Shown in pieces: positions 24,858-35,850 of a stretch of 64,000 nucleotides of DNA (position 1 is the first letter of the stretch; each line of letters opens with the position of its first letter). Both the position numbers and the translations under genes were made by a program. Under the pieces are notes generated by a model. That model did no database searches. It was given only the letters and a program-made list of their open reading frames with translations, and was not told the DNA's origin. Source of the DNA: Neelides folsomi (Eukaryota > Arthropoda > Collembola > Neelipleona > Neelidae). Location: positions 1 to 64,000 of the forward strand of contig JAQGBZ010000215.1 of the NCBI GenBank assembly GCA_034687125.1, written 5' to 3'.

Positions 24858-27800
24858 ATGAGTTTCGTGTTTATTTTGCTTTCATTTTCATTGTTTTATT
24901 ATTGTAATGGAATTGAATACCCGGAAGTTTTTCGAGATTATTCTTCGATTGATTCATACCACGGAAAACTTGTAAGCTTAAACATTATTTAAATTATACT
25001 TTCTTCTTCATTTAAATTATATCACTCTCATAATAAGCATATAGCCATCAAATCTTAAACAAATAAACTATTATACATGTGGAGTTAACAAGATAAAAAA
25101 CATTACAATATTATATTTAAACTAGCTTGTGGATCCTTATCAATGGTTAGAAGATCCAGATAGCAAAGAAACCAAAAGCTTTGTAGAATCTCAAAATGCA
25201 ATAACTCAAAGTTATTTGGAAATGGCTGGGAAAGAAACGAGGGAAAATTTGAAACAAAAATTTAAAACTTTGTGGAATTATCCCAAATATTCAGTTCCAG
25301 AAGTCCGCGGGGAAAAGATATTTTATTATTACAATACTGGATTACAAAATCAACCGTATTAAAAATATAATTAAATATAATATATTGAAATTTTTCAAAG
25401 TTAATTATAGTACATTATAAATTAAACTATTTTTTATACAAAACTGCTATCTATTTTAATGCATATAAATCTATAAGATGAATTGAAGAAAAAGTCAAAA
25501 AACTTTTATGCTTTTAGTGTAATCTATTACAAAAACACAGAAGAATCTGAAGCTAAAGTTCTCTATGATCCAAACGAAGATTCTCCAGAAGGAAAAATCT
25601 CCCTTCAATTTCATTCCCCTTCGCCCGATGGAAGTATTTTGGCATATGGGATTTCAAAAAGCGGAGCAGATTGGAGAACTGTCCATTTTAGAAACGTCAC
25701 AAATGGAGAATTGTTTAATGATTTTATTGACCGAATTAAATTCTCTTCCGTTTCTTGGAATAAGAATAATAAAGGAGTTTTTTATTCGGTGAGAAATATT
25801 TTCTATGTTTGTATTTATTATAAAATGCATATTATATGCACCTATAAGTGTACAAATATATGTATATTATATGGAAATTTTTTATATCAGAAATATGTTG
25901 AAGATGATCCCGATAAGAAAACTCAAGATATAGATGGAAAAACAACAGATTTAAATGGGAATATTAACGTTTTCTATCACATCATGGGTACCGATCAATC
26001 TGAAGATATTTTGATTACAAAAGCTGAAAACTTTCAACATTTTATGTAATTTTATATCCAATTTTTGTTCGTTAAATTGTATGTACTTATAAATTATAAT
26101 TAAATTGAATGTTACTATAAAATTTCAGCACTCCGACTGTGTCTCATGACGGAAAATATCTGATATTTGAAGTTTCCTCCGGATTTTCCGACAATGCAGT
26201 TTATTATTCTCCGTTGGGGGACCGCGAAATTAATGGAACTTTTGAATTGATTCCTATATTCAACCAATGGGATGCTTTGTATTCGGTGATTATTTTGAAC
26301 CTTAAAAATAATTAAATTAATAAAATAGTCAAATATCAACTAATATTTTTGAATGTATAGTACGTTACAAACGACGGGGCTGAATTTATATTTGAATCGA
26401 ATTTAAATGCCGGAAGAGGACAAATAGTTAAATATAACGTTGATACAAAAAAACTCGACTATTTTGGTTCACGAACATCCTAAAAACACTTTGGAATATT
26501 CCTTCCCAATTAATCGGTAATATTAAAAAAAATAAAGATTTCATTACTGTAAAAACAATTTATTTATTTTCAAAGGAATCAAATAGTGATTTGCTATGTT
26601 GAGGACGTTAAACACACTTTTGAGATAATTGATGGAAACAGCGGGAAATTCATTCAGAAACTTCCAATTCCACCTGGATCAATAATTAGTCACTCTGGGA
26701 AGAAAAATGATTCGATTTTCTATTTTAAATTTGAATCATTTAATTTGCCTGGAAGGATTTACAAAGCTGAAGCAAATGAAAACTCAACATTCAATTTGAC
26801 AGTATAATCATAATTCATAAATAATCATTATAAATATTTTCATTTTAATTAATCAATGTGTTTGCATAGGTCTATCGAGAAACAGAATTGAAAGGAATTG
26901 ATTTGTCTCAATTCGAAACTGAACAAATATTTTATACTAGCACTGATGGAACTCAAGTTCCAATGTACATTGTGAGAAAGAAGGTAATTTGATTTAAAAG
27001 TTAAAATAATGAAAAAACTTTGGCAAACTTTTTATTTTAACATATTAGCTTTTAGCTAAATATGCGAATTTTTTAATTAAAGGGACTTATCAAAGATGCT
27101 CCAACGTTCCTTACTGGTTATGGAGGATTTAATTTTAACAGATTACCGAAATTCCGAATGGAACAATTAATATTTATTGATACTTTTGATGGAAATTTTG
27201 CTCTTGCAAATATTCGAGGAGGAGGGTTAATCAAAATTATAAAAAATTATTTAACTTAAGAGTACCTATTCTTAAAACATGTTTAACTAATGTGGTATAC
27301 AAAATATATGCAAAATTGTAAATTAACTAAATATTTTTACAGTGAATATGGCAAAGCTTGGCATGACGCAGGAAGAAAACTAAATAAACAAAATGTTTTT
27401 GAGGATTTCAAATGTGCCGCCAAATATTTAGTCAATGCATCATACACTTCTCCAACGAAGCTTGTCATTGAAGGCGGTTCCAATGGTGGTTTATTAATCG
27501 GAGCAGTTGTGAATCAAAGTCCTGAATTATTTGGAGCTGCAATTGCCAGAATTGGTGTGATGGATATGCTCAAATTTAATAAGTTCACTATTGGCTATGC
27601 TTGGATGTCGGAGTATGGGAATCCAGATGAAAATATCGAAGATTTCTACAATTTGTTGAAATATTCCCCACTTCACAATATTCTTGAACCCAAGGGGGAA
27701 ATTCAATATCCGGGAGTTTTAGTGACCACTGGAGATCACGATGATCGAGTTGTTCCTTCACATTCATACAAATACATTTCGCAGCTTCAACATGTTTTGA

Positions 27801-28169
27801 GAAATTCAACAAAACAAGTAGATTCATTTACTTATAAAATGATTAATATTAATAATGATTAATGTTATCAAATCCTACTGAAATTAACCATTTTAATTGA
27901 CTTATTTTTTGATTTGATAGGAAAATCCATTACTTATAAGAATTGATAAAGATGCAGGTCATGGAGCTGGAAAGCCGACAGATAAAGTGGTATGATTGAT
28001 ACACTTACTTTATCTTAAAGTTAGTTAGCTAAAATAAAACAAAATATATTAATTAATATCGTAATATTATGTAAGATACATTGTTTGTATTATTATTATA
28101 AAATTTTTTTAGATTGACGAATACGTTGACATGCTCCTGTTCATAAAGAACGTCTTAAAAGTGCAATAG
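24858..28169 (+). CDS. Prolyl oligopeptidase with signal peptide; one-base frame break in exon 6 (721 aa if corrected)
   Basis: Twelve exons: 24858-24971, 25126-25355, 25518-25788, 25891-26045, 26129-26285, 26361-26516, 26576-26801, 26870-26983, 27083-27225, 27343-27817, 27921-27989 and 28113-28169. S9A serine protease cleaving after proline in peptides. A beta-propeller ([28 protein letters not shown]) precedes the hydrolase domain. The triad is Ser in GGSNGG, Asp in GDHDDRVV and His in DAGHGAGK. Length fits the roughly 710-aa family. A hydrophobic leader ([18 protein letters not shown]) precedes the usual YPEVFRD start, so this form is probably secreted, unlike the cytosolic norm. In exon 6 a T4 run near 26462 has one T too many. 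Removing one gives [16 protein letters not shown] and an exact 722-codon total. Confidence 0.9.
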
Positions 28170-28408
28170 TCGAAATTATGAATGTTTAAATTAAATTATT
28201 ATTTGCAATTAACTTAAAAAATTATATGAAAACAAATACTATTTGACTATTTAAATAAATTATATTGATAAATTTATAATCAAGTGTTAATAAAATATTT
28301 CTTAACATGCAATTATTTTCACTTTCAATAAGCATTTATTCACATTCACTTTAATTGTTAGCCACACATCAATACCACATAATCTCTCGCACTATGTTTA
28401 CTATTTCT

Positions 28409-29369
28409 TTAAATGAAGTAAGTGATGACGAAAACGATGAGCATGATAATGAAGATGCAAGTGATTAAACACCCAATTGCTGAGATGATCTGACACCTGA
28501 CCATGTCTTTCTTCCGTTTCTCTGTCACGACCTCTTCACCAATCGCTTCAATTTTGGGTTTGGCCGAGTCTCCTTCTGGTGGAACATCTTTCTTTTCCTC
28601 TGAAGCTTCAGGATTTCCATCAGCTTGAGTTTCAGTTTTTTCATCCTTCACTTCTTCCTTCTCGTTCGTCTAAAAACACAATTCGATATTTTAGTTCGGA
28701 TTTAGTTTTTATATAAAGATAATTTACATATCGTTACTTATGTATAATTTTTTATTATAATGTATATTGATACGATAAAAATATAATTGTTAGGATTTGT
28801 ATAAAAGTAAAATTAATATTTTAATTACATTGGATTTGGCATCTCCTACGTTGTCATTTGACCCAGTCGGGGCGGCATTCGACTGTCTCTTTTTATCATC
28901 GGATTTTTTAGGTGGAGGTTTGCTTTTTCCCCTCTTTGGATCCGCATCGGCTGGTTGAATTTTGGACCCCGAAGCATCGACATGATCAGAAATGATTCCT
29001 TGATAACCTTCATGGTAACTTGGTCCTTCGTGTTGTCTCAAAGCTCTTCCATAATGAAGAATGTTGGGGCAGATGGCGGGATAGTAAAAATCACCAGCTT
29101 CGATTTCAGTCCAAAATGCAGTTTGTGAAGACCTTTGTGGAAAATGCGACTTTGATGGAGTTTCAACATTCTGGGAGAATGTGTTCTAATGCATAAATAT
29201 GGTACACGAGTAGGTATAACATTTTAAGCAAAAGAACATTTATCTGTTATATCTTAATCTAACTTTTAAATTTAATTAATCTTAAACGATATACTGAAGC
29301 TCTATTATTATAATTGTATACCTGATGTTTGGGGGCTTTTGTGGGAATGGCTGGACGAACGCGAACCAT
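28409..29369 (-). CDS. Unrecognised single-pass membrane protein with basic/acidic linker (216 aa)
   Basis: Three exons: 29322-29369, 28829-29170 and 28409-28669; 651 nt. No signal peptide. The N-terminal third has an ordered-looking block (TAFWTEIEAGDFYYPAICPN, ILHYGRALRQHEG). Next comes a long charged, disordered linker (KRGKSKPPPKKSDDKKRQ, then repeated acidic and lysine runs). A C-terminal membrane helix (IISAIGCLITCIFIIMLIVF) ends only a few residues from the stop, so the topology looks tail-anchored. I do not recognise the family. It is divergent from the TRP channel gene, 297 bp away. Confidence 0.75.
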
Positions 29370-29666
29370 TTTGAAACTTGAACTAATTTTCTTTTATTGG
29401 TGAAATTGTGTTCTAAAGAGTTGAATAACATTTAAAAGTTCTCATGATGACCCATGCATTATTATTAGTTAAATGATTGACTTTTGAAATAAATTCGTAT
29501 TTATGGAAATATTGATATTTCCATAAATATTATATTTTTTTATTAAATATACAATTCAGAATCTTTCACATTACTTTCTTTCTTTATTCATTGCTTAAAT
29601 TCACTCAATTAAGAATTTCCAATTCTTAACATTTTATTATAATAAAAATCCAAGTGCAATTAAAGG
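29370..29666. promoter_or_regulatory. Compact divergent promoter region with a small hairpin
   Basis: 297 bp separate the starts of the membrane-protein gene (minus) and the TRP gene (plus). At 29499-29529 there is a perfect hairpin: TATTTATGGAAATA, short loop TTGA, then its complement. Confidence 0.45.
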
Positions 29667-31192
29667 ATGAGTTGGCACGGGCCAAAAAGAAGCTCCGATG
29701 CAAAGCGTGGATCATATAACAGAAACGGTAAAGTTAAGCTCATATGTTTTAGAAAGAAATATTCTTAAATGTCATTTATATTATTTTATACCTTTAACTT
29801 CAACTCAATTAACATAATTTTCCTTTTAGATCTGAATTCAACTCTCAGCGAAGAATTTCAAACCATTCAATTGAATGACGAGGAAGAAATTGAAAATGTC
29901 ACATCCAAGAGGAAAAAGTCAAAAAAGAGGGAGAAGAAAAAGAAAAGCAGACATTACGCAATGTAATCAATCTCAGAAAAATATTCAAATTATATTTATT
30001 TTTATTCATCTACAATTTATAATGGATAAATAAACTTACATTTTAAATTTTAGTATATCGATAATCGATACAAAAATGTAATCTTTAATTTTTAGGGAAG
30101 AATATGATCCAATTTTCAGGAATGATTCGTGTAACTGGATATCAATAAACCCACAAGTAAATCCATCATCAAATCTATTACATTTTTTAACAAATTTAAT
30201 ATTATATTTATATATAAATTATTATAATAAGCTTATTTTCATACAATGCAGCAACTTTGGAGCTTAAAGACTCCCGAAGAAAAGGATTTATTGGAATTTG
30301 TAGCGGAAGGAAATATTTCAAAAGTCTCTGCCCTCGTTGACCCAAATACAAAGGAGCTTATCAATGGAGGAGACATCAATAAGCAAAACAATAGGGTTGG
30401 TATAATATTTATATTTCTTCACTGAGTGACTTCTATTAAATAAATAATTAATAATAAATAATATAATCTATTTGCAATATGTAGTAGGTTTTTGATGTAT
30501 ATTTTTTATTTATTTCAGGGAATCACCGCACTTCATGTTGCTGTTTTAGGCGGAGACTCGGAGATGGTCAAGTTCTTATTGGAAAATACAAATATCAAAA
30601 CCCAGGACACAATTTTCTTGGCCATTCGCGAAGGGAATTTGGAAATCTTTGAGCTGATATACAGAAGAGAGTTTAAGAGCAATTGTTTTTTTGGCGAAGC
30701 TGATTCTCGGACCAACGAAGACACGAGACGAAACATTAAGACTTGGAAATACATCATTAAGCAAACCTGGAACTCAGAATTCTCAACGGACACGGACCCA
30801 CTGCAGCTTGCAGCTCAAAATGGCCATTATGATATTATTGAATTTCTCCATCAAAGAGGAATGAGGCTCAAACCAATTTTCATCCCTGAAAAAATCTGCA
30901 CAAAATACAATAAGGATGGATACAAATGCATTAAATATAAGTAAGGTCTAAGGTACGTATATCAGTATATCTTTTATTCCTTTCCTTTTTGTTTTAGCAA
31001 AAAGAGCTCGCGACTTATTGAAAATTCCATCCGCCAATACGAATATTATCAAGCAAGATCACATCCGCAGTACATTTGTTACTTGACAAACGCCGTGTTG
31101 ATTCCTAATGGTAAATCTGGGAAGATGTCAAATGAATATCAGGATGATCTTGAAGAATTTAAGAACAAAAATAAGCTTGAAAGAAATGAGTA

Positions 31193-31228
<36 letters not shown>

Positions 31229-34200
31229 CTTCATATTAACAAATTTTAGTGTAATTATTGTGTTATTACTTTTAGTTATATTTACATATTTGATTATGCC
31301 TGTTATTCTTAATTTGTGATTTATAGCTCAATTGGAGATCCTGTGGAATATGTGTTTAATTTAATCGAGCTTTTGAGAGAAGTAATGAATCTTATTACTA
31401 ATTATCAATTCCCATTCTTTTTAAATTATTCTTGTAAAATTATCTTTATAAAAAGTTTTATATAATTACCATTTTATAACTTTTACCATATACCAAAGAT
31501 CAAATCAAATGAATCCGACTATAAAATTGAATATAAGAAACTTATTTCTCAATTGGAAACATTTGCTACGCAGCTTTTGAGTAAGTTCCAAAAAACATTT
31601 TCCATTCTCAGTCATTCTCTTAACATATCATTCATAAGATTCATAACATAAAAATATCCTTAGTAGATTAGTACTCTAAGTTAATATTTTGAAATGCATT
31701 TTAATTTTTAATAAATATAAATATAATACACAGATTTATGCCGATCTTGCTGCGAAGTTGAACTCTTTTTTAGTCCAAGGGAAGGAATTTATGAAAAGAA
31801 TGAATTTTCCTCACGACATCCTCGTTTACTCAGAGCACTTGATATGGATCTGAAACAATTCGTGGCTCATAACTATGCAGAAAAGGTTTACTATCTATTA
31901 AACCTACTCCTAATTAAACCTTAGAATTTAAAAGGTCGAACCATTTAATCAAATGTATCATTTCAATTTAGTATATGAGAAAAGAGTGGGTTGGAAATAC
32001 CGAAAGTAAATCAATCAATCTTCCATTGATTTTACCTCGAATTATACTCGGGGTATGCTCGAAATAATAATATATTCTTATTGATCATTTTAATTTCAAG
32101 ATTTCATTATTCATTTTTTTCGAGAATAATTACAATTAAATTTGTTTATAATTTAAGATTCCTTTTCTTCTTGTTTTGTTCGTCTTGCAATGGTTTGATG
32201 CAAAGCAAGTTACAAAGGTTGTGAGAGACCAAGGAAAGCCAAGAAACCGTTGCATTAATAGTTTCGCGTCTTATTTGGTTTTTCTTGCTGTGCTTATGGT
32301 AGAAATTCATTGGGAATGGCAATTTTATACCGATTTTCAATGTATCCGAACATATAAAGGCAAATTAACAAAAATCAATTACAACACGTATCATGCATAA
32401 TATTTACTTACTATTTAATAAATAATACATAAGATTTTATTTTTTATATGGGATTTTAATTAATTTATTTTATAATTGATAGGAACTGACTGGGTTGTAT
32501 TTGTATTTGTTATGGGGCATTTACTCAATATGATCAAAGTGTTCCTCTACAGTCCAAAAACATATTTTGATCAGTTCTGGAACATTTACGATTCCCTTAA
32601 TATGTTTTTCTACTTGATCACTTTCATTTCCTGGTTTTTCTTATGGATTGGATATGGAAGATCAAATACTTATGATTTCGACATAAAGACCAAAGATTTA
32701 GACCCAACTTGCGTAATCTTTATTATACAATTAATTCCATTTTAATATAAAAATTTAATACTTTTATTAAAATTTTAATACATATATTTAAATATTTTAT
32801 TATTTATTATCATAACCAATTTTTAAGTTGTTGATCATTTTAAATCTAATAACACTAATATGGATTTAAAGGAATTCAAACGAGAAAATTGGACCGAATT
32901 CCATCCAGAATTGTATGCTGAAAGTTTCTTTACTGTTGCAATCATTCTCAGCATGGCGAGAGTTTTGAGATATTTAACAATTGATCCCAATTTTGGCCCA
33001 TTCCTTATTGCAATGTTAAGGATGATTGGAGATATAAAAAAGTTTGTCATCTTCTATGTCGTCATTTTGATTTCATTTTCGATCGGTAATTAAGGAATAT
33101 TTAAATATTTTGCTTGGTCAAGATTGAATACATAATGTTAATAATGTAATTAATATACCAAAATTGGATACAATATCGATTGTATCATTTTTTTAAATTC
33201 AAGGATTCACCAATTTATTTTACTACTACAAACAAGTCAAAGATGACAATCCAAAGTTCCCATCATATGGAGGTCTTATGACTTCATTTGAAACTTTGCG
33301 AATGTCCCTTACAACATGTTTTTGGGCCATATTTACAATGTCGTCTTGGTATTCAACGGAATTGAAAGCCTTTGCTGATTACATTCCCACGGACGATGAA
33401 TTAAAAATTCTTAATAAAACACACGTTATTACAAAAACAACTGGAGAGGTTCTGTTTGGAAGTAAGAGATTAAATTAAACAATTGAAATTGAAGAAATGG
33501 GCATTTAAACGATTTTAATATAATCTAATTAATTTTTTTAATTTTCATAATATTAAAACTTATAATTATAAAATTAACTGACGTTTATATTCTAAGTTTA
33601 TCATATCCTTGCCTCGTTTATCATGCTTAACCTTGTCATTGCCGTTGTGTCAAATTCTTTTGCAAGGGTGAAATAAAATACTCCAATTTAAATCTTTTAA
33701 TAAAACTTATTTAATCCATTAATTTACTTATCAGTATTTACAATAGCTTATATGATGAAGAATATTTTTTAAACATTATTATAAGCCTTGTAATAATGTT
33801 TAAAAATATTGATTGCAATTACAATTTTCAACAGATTGCCGATAATGTTGTCTCAGAATGGAAGTTTCATCGAAGCAAGGTAAAATATAGATTAGCCATA
33901 TATTAACATTCCACTTTACTTTAATCCATTTTTGCAAATGACTGTAAACTTTGTGTTTATAGATTTATCAATATTACATGAGATCGACTTACATGCCTTC
34001 CCCGTTCAATCTTCTTTTCTCTGCGAGGTCAATTCGATGTCTTTTCCTTGCCATGTTTAAGAAGTCGAAAACAAAGAAATTAGAGAAGGAGCAAGCAGAG
34101 CGTGGAAGCAATCTGAGTCGTGGTGAATTTGAGGAAATGAACAAAGAAAGTGATTCAGATTACTCTGGATCTGAATATGGAGATTGTGACATTTTCAATT

Positions 34201-35352
34201 GTTGCTTCACGGTTGTTCAATAAACTATTTCATTCATATTCACACTAATTACTTAGAACTTAATTGAAACATTTTAAAATTTTTAATACATAGATATATC
34301 GTATCTATATTCGTATATACTATATACTGAGTATGTGTCTTATAATTCTTATATTAGCACATACATTAATTACTCTTCCCTAATTAATTCACAGTACAAG
34401 TCAAATAATAAAATTGAAAGCAAAAAAGGCCGATCATACCTCATTCTGATGAAAAGGATTGTAGAGAGATATTTGAGAAACCAAGAAAATTTCAATTTCG
34501 ATTCTCGTGATAGGGAAATTAACGAAATCACTAAAAATCTTCATGAGCTGAGACCTTATGTGAAAAACACGAGTGCCTCAATCCACTACTTAATTGACGC
34601 GTAAGCTATACATGAAATTACATTAACTTACAAGTTAATTTATTTTTTATAAAAACCAATAATGTTTTTATTGTTAAACTTAATACGCATTACTCATTAC
34701 TACCATTTATGTTACTCGTATTGGTAATGAATACATTGAAACAATTTATGTCTGTCTTTCTTATGCTGTCTTTTTTATAAACACTAATGATGTTTAATCC
34801 CAAAGTTGGTATTTATTATCAATTAACAATGTGATAAATACCTATTATATAAAAAATATATATTATAAAAACCTTAGCACAAGTCGTTTATCAACTAAAA
34901 ACGACGATGGACCAGGAAACTCCACCATGAGCAGAGGATTTCCAACACAAGAAAAAAGAAGACAAACTTTCGATGGTAGGATCTCCCCACTCACTACTGA
35001 TGAAGGTTCAGGAATTGAAGATGTCAAACCGGGGTCAAGACCAGAACCTCCAAAAGTCCCCGACCTTAATGACTCCGACGTTCCTTCGCAATCCAACAAT
35101 GCAAGGGCAAACACAAGTTCTGGTCCATCGCAACGGAAAGTTCCATCGGGATCCCTTCCGAATGCTCATCAACCCAAAGGACCAACCATTCGTCGTTCTT
35201 CAGCTCAAAATGATCAAAGATCCGTTCCGTTTCAACAAAGTTATCAAAACCCGGTTCAAAATCCTGGAAGTTCTCAAAGAAATAATCAAAATGATTTCCT
35301 CGATGATGTAAATCCAGATCAAATCAGAAAAAACAGCCATTATTATGAATAG
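29667..35352 (+). CDS. Trpgamma: TRPC-family cation channel, TRPgamma-like, complete (1110 aa)
   Basis: Nineteen exons from 29667-29727 to 34878-35352, summing to 3333 nt, exactly 1111 codons; this validates the splice choices. Order: N-terminal ankyrin repeats (TALHVAVLGGDSEMVKFLL, DPLQLAAQNGHYDIIEFL), the TRPC-specific N-terminal domain (LCRSCCEVELFF), and S1-S3 (ASYLVFLAVLMVEI, WVVFVFVMGHLLNMI, WNIYDSLNMFFYLI). Then come S4-S5, the pore region (FETLRMSLTTCFWAIFTMSS), S6 (FIMLNLVIAVVSNSFAR), and the post-S6 EWKFHRSKIY...MPSPFNLLF region typical of TRPC. The tail is a long Ser/Pro/Gln-rich segment. Insect TRPgamma is a calcium-permeable plasma-membrane channel of photoreceptors and mechanosensory neurons; length agrees. 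Intron 11 (after 32359) starts with GC. Exon 13 was begun at 32872 because the nearer AG gives a stop. Confidence 0.92.
31196..31227. repeat. (TA)n microsatellite in a TRP intron
   Basis: About 16 uninterrupted TA units directly after the donor of exon 6 of the TRP gene. Confidence 0.95.
33763..33810. repeat. Small hairpin in a TRP intron
   Basis: AATATTTTTTAAACATTATTA and its near-perfect complement are separated by about 8 bases. It lies in the intron between 33668 and 33834. Confidence 0.7.
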
Positions 35353-35850
35353 TTCACGTTTGCAGATTTTTATTACAAAAACTGACCTTTAAAGTGATTA
35401 ACCTAAAGATTTAAATATTAATTAATTTAAGTCGTAAATAATTAGCATGAAGTTTAATTATAAACAAAGCAATCAATCGGCTTAAATTTAAGTATCATTA
35501 TACTTATATCATAGAATAATCCTATAATGTTATTTAAAATACAAATATTTAAACCACTACGAATATAAATACGAAGAAATACAAATAGAATGTTTTTATA
35601 TATTATGTATGTGTATTAAATACGCTCACGAGTTAAATGAAAATGTGATTTACATTGTTAAGTGAAAGTGAGTCAAAAATGAAATGTTAAAATTGAAATC
35701 CAATCCTTAATCGTGTAATAAAATTAAGAATAACTATATTACTTTTGTTTTAACTTATCTGTAAGTTAGAGTCAGTATTATTATTTACTCTATGTATTAT
35801 TACCCCAAAGTTATTTAGTTATATTCATCAGTTAATTTATCTTCATATTT
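35353..35850. other. Convergent 3' spacer
   Basis: About 500 bp between the stops of the TRP gene and the opposing 276-residue gene. AT-rich, with no gene seen. Confidence 0.4.

Noticed and set aside
32713..32871. Nearer 3' splice site at about 32827 for TRP exon 13
   Set aside because: It leads to an in-frame stop; the AG at 32870-32871 restores frame and the family alignment.
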